Part shown: positions 8,504-18,100 of the stretch, piece after piece
Position numbering within the stretch: position 1 is the first letter of the stretch
How the letters are laid out: the number at the start of each line of letters is the position of its first letter
NCBI RefSeq assembly: GCF_023612095.1
Contig: NZ_CP086235.1
Span: forward strand, 1,323,001 to 1,387,000
Source: Cytobacillus firmus
GTDB taxonomy: Bacteria > Bacillota > Bacilli > Bacillales > Cytobacillaceae
Direction: 5' to 3'
DNA: 64,000 nucleotides
Made by a program: the position numbers and the translations under genes
The notes under the pieces: generated by a model
The model's input: only the letters and a program-made list of their open reading frames with translations
The model's database searches: none
What the model was told of the DNA's origin: nothing

Positions 8504-9625
8504 CTATGGCTGCAGGCTTTCTGCCTGTGCTTTTTCTTCTTCCTGTTTTGCAAAATATTCTTCAGCGATTTTGTCGATTTCGATCTTTAGTTCCTCGACC
8601 ATCGTTTCTTCCGGAACCTTCCTTACAATCTGGCCTTTGCGGAACAGAAGGCCTTCTCCGCGGGCACCGGCAATGCCGATATCAGCTTCCCTGGCTTCAC
8701 CAGGTCCGTTAACCGCACAGCCCAATACAGCAACCTTAATGGGCGCTTTAATTTTTTGAATATATTCTTCCACTTCATTAGCAATGCTGATTAAATCAAT
8801 CTCAATCCGTCCGCAAGTTGGACAGGAGATCAGTGTGGCAGCATTGGAGGATAGACCAAACACTTTAAGAAGTTCCCGGGCAACCTTGACTTCTTCAACC
8901 GGGTCTGCACTCAATGAAATTCTTAATGTATTTCCAATGCCTTTGCTTAAGATTGCCCCGAGTCCGGCGGCGCTTTTCACAGTACCGGCAAAAAGTGTGC
9001 CTGATTCTGTTATACCTAAATGAAGAGGGTAGTCAAAAGCTTGTGAAGCTTTCTCATATGCTTCAATGGCCAAGTTCACATCGGAAGCCTTCATAGAGAC
9101 GATAATGTCATGGAAATCAAGGTCTTCTAGGATTTTGATATGATGAAGGGCGCTTTCAACCATGCCATCTGCTGTAGGATATCCGTATTTCTCGAGGATC
9201 CTTTTCTCTAGAGAACCTGCATTAACGCCAATCCGGATAGGTATTCCTTTTGCTTTGGCAGCCTTGACGACGGCTTCCACTTTTTCTCGTTTGCCGATAT
9301 TTCCGGGATTAATGCGGATTTTATCTGCTCCGCCCTCGATAGCCTTAAGAGCCAGCTTGTAATCGAAGTGGATATCAACAACAAGCGGTATGTTAATTTG
9401 TCTTTTTATATCTGCTATGGCATTTGCAGCTCTTTCATCAGGGCAAGCAACACGTACGATCTGACAGCCTGCTTCTTCCAGCCTTTTTATTTCGGCTACA
9501 GTTGCTTCAACATCATGTGTTTTTGTTGTGGTCATGCTCTGGATAAACAGCTCATTGCTTCCGCCAATTGTTAAAGGGCCAACTTTGACAGGCCTTGTTT
9601 TCGTGCGATGTATAATTTCACTCAA
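8504..9625 (-). CDS. ispG: 4-hydroxy-3-methylbut-2-en-1-yl diphosphate synthase (IspG)
   Basis: Penultimate MEP-pathway enzyme: converts the cyclic diphosphate MEcPP to HMBPP with a [4Fe-4S] cluster and flavodoxin electrons. The 373-residue protein has an N-terminal TIM barrel ([15 protein letters not shown] near 102, [12 protein letters not shown] near 131). The C-terminal cluster domain has the cysteine motifs SCPTCGR near 268-274 and GCAVNGPGE near 302-311. The start is TTG at 9625, with GGAG ten bases upstream; no nearer ATG fits. Its product is the substrate of the IspH encoded at the left of the window. Confidence 0.96.
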   Translation of the reverse strand: MSEIIHRTKTRPVKVGPLTIGGSNELFIQSMTTTKTHDVEATVAEIKRLEEAGCQIVRVACPDERAANAIADIKRQINIPLVVDIHFDYKLALKAIEGGADKIRINPGNIGKREKVEAVVKAAKAKGIPIRIGVNAGSLEKRILEKYGYPTADGMVESALHHIKILEDLDFHDIIVSMKASDVNLAIEAYEKASQAFDYPLHLGITESGTLFAGTVKSAAGLGAILSKGIGNTLRISLSADPVEEVKVARELLKVFGLSSNAATLISCPTCGRIEIDLISIANEVEEYIQKIKAPIKVAVLGCAVNGPGEAREADIGIAGARGEGLLFRKGQIVRKVPEETMVEELKIEIDKIAEEYFAKQEEEKAQAESLQP

Positions 9626-9733
9626 TGGAGATTCGCTCCTTTTTATCTATTCATATAACAGCTGAATAGTACGCTGTTAGAGAAGGTCCACTCTATTGTA
9701 TCAATGAACCGCTGATGTTGACAAGAATGATGA

Positions 9734-10063
9734 TTAGTTGTCTTGACTATATTTTGGGAATTTATAGGTTTCGCCGGATTTTATTTCTTCTGGCTGCATT
9801 CCATTGTTCAATTCAGAGAAGTCTGATACAACCTGGTTTATGCCAACCGGAATTGGCCCATCAAGGTTTAGTTCAATTATGGAAAGAACTGTCTCTCCCG
9901 GATTGACCTTTTTCTCAAAAAAGCCTGCGTCTGTTTCTGCAGATGGAATTGTGCTGGCCTCCATAGACGGGTTTTGCCCAGATGGGAGTGTACCATGATT
10001 CAGGTCATAAAAGACTACGTAAATTACAAGGACTGAAAGCAATACTCCCGCAAGTTTCTTCAT
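9734..10063 (-). CDS. yqfZ: Small membrane-anchored LysM-like protein (YqfZ)
   Basis: A 109-residue protein with an uncleaved or signal-type hydrophobic segment at residues 5-20 (LAGVLLSVLVIYVVF). An extracytoplasmic part follows, containing VNPGETVLSII and later IKSGETYKFPKY. The two halves resemble a LysM fold split by an insert, which suggests weak peptidoglycan binding. The ATG at 10063 is chosen because AGGAGG lies about ten bases upstream; the longer frame adds residues before that site. Position next to ispG matches B. subtilis yqfZ. Function otherwise unknown. Confidence 0.7.
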   Translation of the reverse strand: MKKLAGVLLSVLVIYVVFYDLNHGTLPSGQNPSMEASTIPSAETDAGFFEKKVNPGETVLSIIELNLDGPIPVGINQVVSDFSELNNGMQPEEIKSGETYKFPKYSQDN

Positions 10064-10173
10064 ATTGGACAAACCTCCTGCAAATAGCATGTTTACCCAA
10101 TATCTATGCTTGTCCTATTGTGCTTAGACCACTCATTTTATTATTCTGCAGACACAAGAGATTTATTTTTTAA

Positions 10174-10217
10174 AACCCAAATAAAAAACGTGCTGGGTGC
10201 ACGTTTTATTTGGGGTT
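10174..10217 (-). terminator. Terminator after yqgB
   Basis: A long stem built from AACCCAAATAAAA with ACGTGC pairs with GCACGT followed by TTTATTTGGGGTT. On the minus strand it follows and overlaps the yqgB stop. Confidence 0.6.
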
Positions 10218-10976
10218 ATGAGCAGGAACTTCCTTAATGGCCAGCAGAAGAATAATAAGGGAAACAAGCCAGTTAATAATAGCCCCGTTTTGCACGGTGG
10301 TTTGCAGGGCTGACATAATAGCAAAGAAAATGGTCGGCAAAGTAATGCTGTAGGCGGACATACGCCATAACTGCCGGTATTCCAATTTTTTGGCAAGAAC
10401 TTTTTTAATTAGAAGGCCTGCCAGTGCTAGCAGGGATATCTCAATAAATCGAATGCCCGCTGCAAAAATATAAATGACAATCCCTATTAAGGGAATAATA
10501 ATCGGCATAAGGGATTCTGCAGAAGCAAGGAACTCGGAAAGATCCCTTTTGGAAATTGTGCCGCCCGACAGCATCGAGTAGGGATATGTCTGTTCCTGTC
10601 CTTCTGCACGTATATAGATTTCATTTGTTAATAAAGCAATCGTATTGCCGCTTTCGGTTAGAACTGAAGGGTCAACTGCACCTGTTGAATCAACAATGAT
10701 TGTAAAGTCGTTCTTGCTGATGGTGACTGGTGCCTTTTCATCTGTGTGAAGCTGTCCATCTATTATTTCAAAATGGGGTAATTGATTGTCAATGGTTTCA
10801 TCAATGGCATTTATTGCATTAATGATTCCTGTCCCGGAATAATATACGGTTGGCAAAACTGACAGAAGGGTAAGGAAAAACACATACAAAATAGTCTTGC
10901 CTATTCCCTGTTGACGAAATAAAGCTATATCTTTAGGAGAAAATAAGCTTTTATAAAACTGAACAAAAATATTCAT
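10206..10976 (-). CDS. yqgB: DUF1189 integral membrane protein (YqgB)
   Basis: Function unknown. The 256-residue protein has one membrane segment near residues 27-45, then a soluble loop of about 110 residues (about 50-165). Three or four more hydrophobic segments follow in the C-terminal part, including SLMPIIIPLIGIVIYIFAAG. This layout is that of the DUF1189 family, which includes YqgB. The start is ATG 10976 behind AAGGGTG; GTG 10982 is also in frame. It is the last gene of the minus-strand group; upstream on the other strand lies the phosphate symporter. Confidence 0.72.
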   Translation of the reverse strand: MNIFVQFYKSLFSPKDIALFRQQGIGKTILYVFFLTLLSVLPTVYYSGTGIINAINAIDETIDNQLPHFEIIDGQLHTDEKAPVTISKNDFTIIVDSTGAVDPSVLTESGNTIALLTNEIYIRAEGQEQTYPYSMLSGGTISKRDLSEFLASAESLMPIIIPLIGIVIYIFAAGIRFIEISLLALAGLLIKKVLAKKLEYRQLWRMSAYSITLPTIFFAIMSALQTTVQNGAIINWLVSLIILLLAIKEVPAHNPK

Positions 10977-11221
10977 TTGCACACACCCTTTTTGAGATTC
11001 ACATTCTTATTTTAGCCAAATACCAAGATGTTACAAGTGATACACTCCATTGGTATAAAAGCAATAGCTTTTTCTGCTTGTAATGAGATTGTAATATTAG
11101 AGGGGAATGTTAAGGTATTGTAAATTCGGCTCTTATTATATTTACTTTTTGCTTGAATATCATTAATAATTGTATGGGGTTTGATGAAACATGTCGAATA
11201 AAATATAGGGGTTGAATAATT

Positions 11222-12850
11222 GTGGAACTTAATGTTCAGCAAATGCTTTTTGAATTTTTTGGAGGACTTGGTATCTTTCTTTATGGAATCAAGTTCATGG
11301 GGGATGGGCTCCAAAAATCAGCGGGGGATCGGCTGAGGGATTTATTAGATCGTTTTACTACAAATCCAATCATGGGTGTTTTGGCTGGGATGCTCGTAAC
11401 GATGCTGATTCAAAGCAGTTCAGCAACCACAGTAATTACTGTTGGCTTGGTTTCAGCAGGTTTTATGACGCTGCGCCAGGCAATTGGGGTAATCATGGGG
11501 GCTAATATAGGGACCACTATTACTGCCTTCATCATTGGAATAGATGTTGGTGAATACGCTTTGCCAATTATTGCGGTGGGATCTGTATTACTATTTTTCT
11601 TCAAGAAACAGAAAATCCACAATATCGGGCAAATTGTTTTTGGCTTTGGTGCATTATTCTATGGGCTGGAATTAATGAGCGGAGGAATGAAGCCTCTTCG
11701 TACATTGGAATCCTTCCATGACTTGACGGTCAGCATGAGTTCAAATCCAGTTCTGGGTGTTGTTGTAGGAACAGTATTTACCGTAATCGTTCAGAGCTCG
11801 AGTGCAACAATCGGTATTCTTCAGGGCTTATTTTCTGAAGAACTGATCAATTTGGATGCTGCACTGCCGGTTCTGTTTGGAGATAATATTGGTACAACCA
11901 TTACAGCTGTTTTAGCTGCTATTGGAGCGTCCGTTGCTGCAAGAAGAGCTGCCGCTGTACACGTACTGTTTAACTTAGTTGGTACAACCATTTTCCTGAT
12001 TTTATTAAAGCCTTTTACATTCTTAGTTGAAACACTTCAGGGTAAAATGGATCTGAATCCTGAAATGACAATTGCTTTTGCACATGGAATTTTTAATACA
12101 TCTAATACTCTTATTCAGCTTCCATTTGTAGCTGTCCTGGCGTGGATTGTGACAAAGCTCATTCCGGGTGAAGATGCGGTTACAGATTATAAAGCAAAGC
12201 ATTTGGATCCTATGTTTATTGAACAGTCCCCATCGATTGCACTTGGACAAGCTAAGGAAGAAGTGCTCCGTATGGGAACATTCTCTGTACGCGGACTTGA
12301 AGAAACGGTTCAGTATTTAAAAACAGGCAATCAAAAACATTCCGATACTGCATACCAGCTAGAAGATGCAATTAATAACCTTGACCGTAAAATTACAGAT
12401 TATTTAATTAAGCTCTCTACAAGTTCACTTTCTGCAAATGAATCTGCTGAGCACACAATGCTGATGGATACGGTAAGAGATATTGAGCGTATCGGTGACC
12501 ATTTCGAAAATGTAATAGAGCTTATTGATTATAAACAGGCAAATAAAGTGTCCATTACTGATTCAGCCATGGCCGATCTGGAGCAAATGTTCAAATTAAC
12601 CATTTCCACCGTGAAAGAAGCCATGCAGGCACTGGATCATAATGATAAAATTGCTGCAGAACATGTTGTAAAGAAAGAAGAAGAGATTGACAAGATGGAA
12701 AGAAAGCTCCGCAAACAGCACATCCTTCGATTGAATGAAGGAGTCTGCACTGGACAGGCCGGCATTGTGTATGTTGACATTGTCAGCAACCTGGAGCGTA
12801 TCGGTGATCACGCTGTGAATATTGCTGAAGCTGTTTTAGGGGAAGAATAA
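11222..12850 (+). CDS. Na/phosphate cotransporter family protein with PhoU-like domain
   Basis: Predicted sodium-coupled phosphate importer of the NptA/PNaS type. The 542-residue protein has two inverted transport repeats marked by IQSSSATTVITVG near 62-74 and VQSSSATIGILQ near 190, each followed by NIGTTITA, with about eight to ten membrane segments up to residue 315. Residues about 345-540 form a helical PhoU-like domain with ERIGDHFENV and ERIGDHAVNI. The start is GTG behind AGGGG. It stands alone with its own hairpin, 5 kb upstream of the pst operon, giving the cell a low-affinity phosphate route. I do not assign a symbol. Confidence 0.88.
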   Translation: MELNVQQMLFEFFGGLGIFLYGIKFMGDGLQKSAGDRLRDLLDRFTTNPIMGVLAGMLVTMLIQSSSATTVITVGLVSAGFMTLRQAIGVIMGANIGTTITAFIIGIDVGEYALPIIAVGSVLLFFFKKQKIHNIGQIVFGFGALFYGLELMSGGMKPLRTLESFHDLTVSMSSNPVLGVVVGTVFTVIVQSSSATIGILQGLFSEELINLDAALPVLFGDNIGTTITAVLAAIGASVAARRAAAVHVLFNLVGTTIFLILLKPFTFLVETLQGKMDLNPEMTIAFAHGIFNTSNTLIQLPFVAVLAWIVTKLIPGEDAVTDYKAKHLDPMFIEQSPSIALGQAKEEVLRMGTFSVRGLEETVQYLKTGNQKHSDTAYQLEDAINNLDRKITDYLIKLSTSSLSANESAEHTMLMDTVRDIERIGDHFENVIELIDYKQANKVSITDSAMADLEQMFKLTISTVKEAMQALDHNDKIAAEHVVKKEEEIDKMERKLRKQHILRLNEGVCTGQAGIVYVDIVSNLERIGDHAVNIAEAVLGEE

Positions 12851-12853
12851 GTG

Positions 12854-12890
12854 GTAAAATAAGCAAGGGATAATCCCTTGCTTATTTTAC
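12854..12890 (+). terminator. Perfect 17-bp hairpin after phosphate symporter
   Basis: GTAAAATAAGCAAGGGA is followed by TAA and its exact reverse complement. The outer A/T part of the stem is the only U-rich stretch, so it may act as terminator, as an mRNA end stabiliser, or both, ahead of yqgC. Confidence 0.6.
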
Positions 12891-12911
12891 TTTAATAAAG
12901 AGGTGCTGATA

Positions 12912-13394
12912 TTGGAGATAGTTTATTGGTCACTGATTATTCTGTTGTTTATTATCGCTTTTGCGGGTCTGGTTTTTCCAATTATACCAAGTGTGCTGTT
13001 TTTGCTGGGCGGTTTTATCCTTTATGGAATTCTTTTTTCTTTTGAACCGTTTAATTGGCTATTTTGGACGATTCAGGGGCTGTTTGTTCTTCTTCTGTTT
13101 GGAGCTGACTACGTAGCCAATATGATTGGCGTGAAAAAATATGGCGGTTCTAAAGCTGGTGTATGGGGAAGTACAATTGGCCTTTTAGCTGGCCCATTTG
13201 TCATACCTGTACTGGGAATCCTGATTGGCCCATTTCTCGGAGCGGTTATTGCTGAACTAGCAGTTAACAGGACAAACTTTAATGATGCATTAAAAATTGG
13301 ATTTGGATCTGTAATCGGATTTGTCAGCAGTGCAGCAGCCAAAGCGGTAATCCAGGGAGTTATGATTATTTATTTTCTTTTTGTGGTTCTATAA
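12912..13394 (+). CDS. yqgC: DUF456 membrane protein (YqgC)
   Basis: A 160-residue, very hydrophobic protein with about five membrane segments and Gly-rich turns (VKKYGGSKAGVWGS, GPFVIPVLGILIGPFLG) typical of the DUF456 family. Function unknown. A TTG start at 12912 fits GAGGTG six bases upstream; GTG at 12903 is in frame but would overlap that site. In B. subtilis yqgC lies directly before sodA, as here, with a gap of about 200 bases. Confidence 0.75.
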   Translation: MEIVYWSLIILLFIIAFAGLVFPIIPSVLFLLGGFILYGILFSFEPFNWLFWTIQGLFVLLLFGADYVANMIGVKKYGGSKAGVWGSTIGLLAGPFVIPVLGILIGPFLGAVIAELAVNRTNFNDALKIGFGSVIGFVSSAAAKAVIQGVMIIYFLFVVL

Positions 13395-13462
13395 ATAAGC
13401 AAGCTCCTGCGGATTAAAAAAACCTAATTTGGATAATGTATATATGTAGCAAAGCATTTTGT

Positions 13463-13491
13463 TTGAAACAAAAATCCAACTTTGGTAATCT
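13463..13491 (+). promoter_or_regulatory. Candidate SigA promoter of sodA
   Basis: TTGAAA (13463-13468), 17 bases, TAATCT (13486-13491). It would give a 5' leader of about 95 bases before the sodA ATG. It is plausible from sequence only. Confidence 0.4.
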
Positions 13492-13591
13492 TAATCTAAA
13501 GACCTTAGAAACATTATAAAATCTGAATTTTATAAATGATTGAATTGTTTCAGGGGCTGACAAAAACAGATACATAGGGAGGAATTTTATT

Positions 13592-14200
13592 ATGGCATTC
13601 GAATTACCGCAATTACCTTACGCTTACGATGCATTGGAGCCAAACATCGACAAAGAAACGATGAATATCCACCATACAAAGCATCACAATACTTATGTAA
13701 CAAACCTTAACAATGCTTTAGAAGGAAACGAAGAGCTTCTTTCTAAAACTGTTGAAGAAGTGGTATCCAACCTGGATGCTGTTCCTGAAGCTGCCCGTAC
13801 TGCTGTACGCAACAACGGCGGCGGTCATGCAAACCATTCTCTTTTCTGGCAGATCATTTCTCCAAATGGCGGAGGAGAGCCAACAGGTGAATTAGCAGAT
13901 GCCATTAGCAGCAAATTCGGAAGCTATGACAGCTTTAAAGAAGAGTTCGCTAAGGCAGCTACAACTCGCTTTGGTTCAGGCTGGGCATGGCTTGTAGTAA
14001 ACAATGGTGAACTTGAAGTAACAAGCACACCTAATCAGGATTCACCATTAATGGAAGGCAAGACTCCAATCCTTGGCCTTGACGTTTGGGAGCATGCTTA
14101 CTACTTAAAGTACCAAAACCGCCGTCCTGAATACATCAATTCTTTCTGGAATGTTGTTAACTGGGATGAGGTAACTAAGCGTTACAGCGCTGCAAAATAA
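13592..14200 (+). CDS. sodA: Superoxide dismutase (Mn/Fe family)
   Basis: Converts superoxide to peroxide and oxygen in the cytosol. The 202-residue protein has the metal ligands expected of the Mn/Fe family: His27 ([10 protein letters not shown]), a second His in [10 protein letters not shown] near 81, Asp and His in [15 protein letters not shown] near 164-168. The Gly-rich and Gln/His second-sphere residues look like the Mn form, as in other bacilli. The start follows AGGGAGGA. It has its own promoter candidate and a strong terminator, so it is monocistronic. Confidence 0.96.
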   Translation: MAFELPQLPYAYDALEPNIDKETMNIHHTKHHNTYVTNLNNALEGNEELLSKTVEEVVSNLDAVPEAARTAVRNNGGGHANHSLFWQIISPNGGGEPTGELADAISSKFGSYDSFKEEFAKAATTRFGSGWAWLVVNNGELEVTSTPNQDSPLMEGKTPILGLDVWEHAYYLKYQNRRPEYINSFWNVVNWDEVTKRYSAAK

Positions 14201-14214
14201 TAAAACAAACAGAG

Positions 14215-14245
14215 CACGGCAGATTATATCTGCCGTGTTTTTCTT
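14215..14245 (+). terminator. Terminator after sodA
   Basis: CACGGCAGAT pairs with ATCTGCCGTG around a three-base loop, followed by TTTTTCTTTTTC. Confidence 0.88.
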
Positions 14246-14349
14246 TTTCACATTGAATTTACGGCGGTTCTTGTGCAAATTTCTAAATCATTGCATAACC
14301 GCACTGGCTTTGTAGGAGACTACCCTTAGAACCAAAGGGGAGTTTTTTT

Positions 14350-15567
14350 ATGAGCAAATTTAAAAAACTGATCGGTGATGTCGATTTAACAAAAGATTTA
14401 ACATTGCTATTATTTATTGGCGGGCTCTATTCATTAAGTGCTGCCCTTTCAAACACGTTTGTTAATATCTATCTCTGGAAGCAGTCTGGTGAGTTCAGTG
14501 ATCTGGCTTTGTATAACCTGGCCATCGTTGTTCTGCAGCCTTTGACTTTTATTCTGGCGGGGAGATGGGCGAAGAAGATTGATCGTGTCATTGTACTGAG
14601 AATCGGTGTGATTTTTTTAGCCCTTTTTTATCTGACCGTACTGTTTATAGGAACAAACGCCTCGAATTTCTTATTGCTTCTTGGGGCTCTGCTGGGGGTA
14701 GGGTACGGGTTCTACTGGCTTGCTTTCAATGTACTCACTTTTGAAATAACTGAGCCGGAGAATCGGGATTTCTTTAATGGCTTCCTTGGAATACTAACAT
14801 CCGTTGGGGGTATGATTGGACCAATAGCAGCGGGTTTCATTATTTCAAGGATGGAAAAGTTCACCGGTTATTCCGTTATTTTCGGAATCTCCCTGACTCT
14901 TTTTTCAATAGCAGTTTTTTTAAGCTTTTTTCTTAAAAGGCGGCCTGCCGATGGAAGGTATTTATTTAGAAGAATCCTTGCAGAACGAAAAAACAGCCTG
15001 AATTGGCGCATGATTACCAATGCCCACTTTTTTCAGGGGCTCAGAGAAGGAACCTTTATTTTTGTCATATCAGTTTATGTATTTATTTCAACTGGCAGTG
15101 AACTGGCTCTTGGTACATACGGTTTGGTCAACTCAAGTATATCTTTTTTAGGGTATTACCTTGTGTCAAGACTTTTAAAAAAGGAGTATCGGAAAAGAGC
15201 CATACTGATCGGCGGATTGGTACTGTATGCGGCCATATTTTTTATCGTTTCTGATGTCACCTATCCTAAGCTGCTGATGTATGCTGCTGCGATTGCTGTA
15301 GCTTATCCTCTCCTCCTGGTGCCTTATATCTCATTAACCTATGATGTCATTGGCAGAGGCTGGAAGGCTGCGGAGATGAGGATTGAGTATATTGTCGTCA
15401 GGGAAATCTTTTTAAATGCAGGCCGTATAGTATCGATTTTAGGTTTTTTAGCTGCGGTCACTTTTTTTCAGGAAGAAAAAAGCATCCCTATTCTTCTCCT
15501 GATAATAGGAGCCGGGCATTCCATCATTTATTTTTTCGTCAGAAAAATTCAATTTCAGTCTGCATGA
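14350..15567 (+). CDS. yqgE: MFS transporter (YqgE-like)
   Basis: Major facilitator family membrane transporter of 405 residues with about twelve hydrophobic segments. A charged loop after the second or third helix (RWAKKIDRVIVLRIG) has the usual MFS shape, and a central cytoplasmic loop (FFLKRRPADGRYLFRRILAERK) separates the two halves. The substrate cannot be read from the sequence. Position between sodA and pbpA corresponds to B. subtilis yqgE. The ATG follows AAAGGGGAG. A terminator follows directly after the stop. Confidence 0.8.
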   Translation: MSKFKKLIGDVDLTKDLTLLLFIGGLYSLSAALSNTFVNIYLWKQSGEFSDLALYNLAIVVLQPLTFILAGRWAKKIDRVIVLRIGVIFLALFYLTVLFIGTNASNFLLLLGALLGVGYGFYWLAFNVLTFEITEPENRDFFNGFLGILTSVGGMIGPIAAGFIISRMEKFTGYSVIFGISLTLFSIAVFLSFFLKRRPADGRYLFRRILAERKNSLNWRMITNAHFFQGLREGTFIFVISVYVFISTGSELALGTYGLVNSSISFLGYYLVSRLLKKEYRKRAILIGGLVLYAAIFFIVSDVTYPKLLMYAAAIAVAYPLLLVPYISLTYDVIGRGWKAAEMRIEYIVVREIFLNAGRIVSILGFLAAVTFFQEEKSIPILLLIIGAGHSIIYFFVRKIQFQSA

Positions 15568-15593
15568 GAGAGGAAATCCTCTCTCTTTTTTTT
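15566..15593 (+). terminator. Terminator after yqgE
   Basis: GAGAGAGGA pairs with TCCTCTCTC around AA, followed by eight Ts. It overlaps the yqgE stop codon. Confidence 0.88.
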
Positions 15594-15665
15594 ACCAATA
15601 AAATTATCTTTGTCGAAAAAGGGTTCTTTATAGAATTTATTGTTATTTTCTTTTAGAATGGGACT

Positions 15666-17882
15666 ATGAGACTTTTTAAAGGAAGTGTGCGTAATTTGAA
15701 TAGGAAGAAAAAGAAGACCCATGTTCCATTTCGTCTGAATATGCTCTTCTTTGCTGTGTTTTTATTATTTTCTATGCTGATCCTCCGGCTTGGGATGGTT
15801 CAGATTGTTTATGGCGATGATTATAAGCGTGAGATTGAAAGAACGGAAGATGTTACAGTCAACAGCCCTGTGCCAAGAGGTAAGATGTTTGACAGAAATG
15901 GACAGGTGATTGTCGATAATACCCCGCAAAATGCCATCACTTTTACTAATAATGGCTATAAGCAAGATGAAATGCTTGAGGTGTCAGAAAGGCTGGCCAA
16001 GCTGATAGAAAAAGATACCAAAAAGGTCCAGGAACGGGATAAGAAAGATTACTGGATCATGAAGAATCCTGAAAAGGCAGAAAAAAAGGTTACTAAAAAA
16101 GATAAAGATGAACTTGAAAAGAAGTATGAGGGTAAGGACAAGGAGCTGGATAAGGCCATTTATCAGCTCACTTTGGATCGGATTACAGAAGAGGAATTAA
16201 GTGAATTGACAAAAGACGATCTTGAAGTCCTTGCTATATACAGAGAATTTACAAGCGGATATGCTTTAACACCGCAGATTGTTAAGAACAAAAAAGTAAC
16301 ACCTGAGGAATTTGCAGTTGTCAGTGAAAATCTGCAGGTTTTACCAGGTGTTGATACAACAACCGACTGGGAAAGATATTATGCCTTTGGAGATACTTTA
16401 AAATCAGTCCTAGGAAAAGTAACAAGCTCTGATGAAGGTCTTCCGGCTGAACAGATTGAATACTACATGGCACGTGACTATAGCCGTAATGACCGTGTAG
16501 GGAAGAGTTATATCGAGATGCAGTACGAAGAAGTGCTTCACGGCCAAAAAGCAAAAGTGAAAAATATTACGGACAAAGCCGGGAATGTACTTGAAACTAT
16601 TCCCATTACAGATGGTCAAAGAGGCAAGGACCTTGTGCTGAGCATTGATATGGATCTTCAGAAGGAAGTTGAGAAAATCATTGAAGAGGAATTACGTAAA
16701 GCCAAGGCATCTTCTGGAACTGCATTATTGGACAGGGCTTATGTAGTGCTGATGGATCCGCATACCGGAGAGGTTCTTTCAATGGCCGGCAAAAAGATTG
16801 TGAAGGATAAAGATACAGGCCAATCTGAAATGCAGGATGATGCATTAGGCAACATTACAACTACTTATAATGTCGGCTCAGCTGTTAAGGGTGCTACAAT
16901 ACTTACCGGCTATAAAACGGGGGCTATTAATCCCGGAACTGTTTTTTATGATCGTCCTTTAAAAATTAAAGGAACACCTGTAAAAAAATCCTGGAGAAAT
17001 TTCGGCCCTTTAAATGATATTAATGCACTTAAATTCTCCTCCAACGTTTACATGTTTGAAACTGTCATCAGGATAGGCGGGGGCAAATATGAATTTGAGA
17101 AGCCATTATGGATAGATAAAAAGGCTTTTAGTACGGTAAGGGAATCCTTCGCCCAATTCGGTCTTGGTGTTCGGACGGGAATTGATTTGCCAAATGAGCA
17201 AACAGGCTTTAAAGGAATGAGTACATTGCCTGGTTTCATGCTTGACCTTTCGATTGGACAGTACGACACCTATTCCAATATGCAGCTTGCCCAATATGTT
17301 TCTGTCATTGCCAATGGCGGCAATAGGATGGAGCCTCATATGGTAAAGGAAATCCGGGAACCATTAATGGAAAATAATGAACTTGGCCCTATTGTTCAGG
17401 AAATGGAGCCAAAGGTTCTAAATAGAGTAGAACTGGAAGATGGCTGGATGGACCGTGTCCAGGAAGGCTTCCGCAGAGTCATGCAGGAAAAAGGCGGTAC
17501 AGGTTATTCCTATTTTGGGGGCAAAGAGTATAAACCAGCGGGCAAGACAGGTACAGCAGAGGCCTTTTATGACGGACCCGAACGCAGCAAATTCGGAAAA
17601 GAGCCTCCTGAGGTCATGAATCTTAGCCTTGTTAGCTTTGCACCATCAGAAAATCCCGAGGTTGCCATGGCAGTTTTAGTTCCATGGGCTTATCAGGGAA
17701 GCGTGGATCACGGAGCGAATAAAAAAATTGGTGAACGTGTCCTGGATGCCTACTTTGAGCTTAAAAAGGAGCGTCATAAGAAAGGCAGCGACAGCAAAGA
17801 GTCTGTTCAAAAAGTGGAAAATATTGATGAAGTAATTGAAGGGCAGGAAGATGCCCGCAAAGAAAATGAAGAAAATGAATAA
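15666..17882 (+). CDS. pbpA: Class B penicillin-binding protein 2A (PbpA)
   Basis: Membrane-anchored transpeptidase that cross-links peptidoglycan, in B. subtilis for side-wall elongation of the rod and the outgrowing spore. There is one N-terminal membrane helix (about residues 27-47), a charged dimerisation domain with a Lys/Glu-rich insert (about 110-160), then the transpeptidase domain. Active-site motifs are SAVK near 405, SSN near 459 and KTGTA near 628. The tail is acidic and hydrophilic. The ATG at 15666 has only a weak site (GGGAC); an in-frame TTG at 15696 behind AAAGGAAG is a strong alternative and would give about 728 residues. Confidence 0.94.
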   Translation: MRLFKGSVRNLNRKKKKTHVPFRLNMLFFAVFLLFSMLILRLGMVQIVYGDDYKREIERTEDVTVNSPVPRGKMFDRNGQVIVDNTPQNAITFTNNGYKQDEMLEVSERLAKLIEKDTKKVQERDKKDYWIMKNPEKAEKKVTKKDKDELEKKYEGKDKELDKAIYQLTLDRITEEELSELTKDDLEVLAIYREFTSGYALTPQIVKNKKVTPEEFAVVSENLQVLPGVDTTTDWERYYAFGDTLKSVLGKVTSSDEGLPAEQIEYYMARDYSRNDRVGKSYIEMQYEEVLHGQKAKVKNITDKAGNVLETIPITDGQRGKDLVLSIDMDLQKEVEKIIEEELRKAKASSGTALLDRAYVVLMDPHTGEVLSMAGKKIVKDKDTGQSEMQDDALGNITTTYNVGSAVKGATILTGYKTGAINPGTVFYDRPLKIKGTPVKKSWRNFGPLNDINALKFSSNVYMFETVIRIGGGKYEFEKPLWIDKKAFSTVRESFAQFGLGVRTGIDLPNEQTGFKGMSTLPGFMLDLSIGQYDTYSNMQLAQYVSVIANGGNRMEPHMVKEIREPLMENNELGPIVQEMEPKVLNRVELEDGWMDRVQEGFRRVMQEKGGTGYSYFGGKEYKPAGKTGTAEAFYDGPERSKFGKEPPEVMNLSLVSFAPSENPEVAMAVLVPWAYQGSVDHGANKKIGERVLDAYFELKKERHKKGSDSKESVQKVENIDEVIEGQEDARKENEENE

Positions 17883-17890
17883 GCTTGATG

Positions 17891-17928
17891 AACTGTCTCC
17901 CTATTTAATCGGGAGACAGTTTTTTTTG
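17891..17928 (+). terminator. Terminator after pbpA
   Basis: AACTGTCTCCC pairs with GGGAGACAGTT, followed by a run of Ts. Confidence 0.9.
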
Positions 17929-18000
17929 TCTTAGTATCTTTGATATCTAAATTTAACGTTGTACCTCTAATTCGACATATTTACACAAGAATTGCTGACA

Positions 18001-18054
18001 TTTACAAAAGCTTTACAATTAGTTAAAACCGGGTTAACAGTCAACCCTTATTCT
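18001..18054 (+). promoter_or_regulatory. Pho box (PhoP-binding repeats) and -10 of the pst operon
   Basis: Four direct repeats spaced exactly 11 bases apart, TTTACA (18001), TTTACA (18012), TTAAAA (18023) and TTAACA (18034), match the PhoP-binding pattern TTHACA-N5 of B. subtilis. A -10 candidate TATTCT lies at 18049-18054, about ten bases after the last repeat. A further TTTACA at 17980 may extend the array. This predicts induction by phosphate starvation through PhoPR. Confidence 0.85.
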
Positions 18055-18100
18055 AAATGCGTAGGACAAAACAACCAAATTTCTTAGGGGGAATTCAGGA

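Noticed and set aside
11012..11314. 100-codon minus-strand ORF ahead of the phosphate symporter
   Set aside because: It overlaps the symporter start, has poor initiation context and lacks any recognisable feature.
12854..12890. Hairpin as an operator or attachment site
   Set aside because: The 17-bp perfect inverted repeat is best read as an RNA hairpin at a transcript end; no integrase or duplicated core is nearby.
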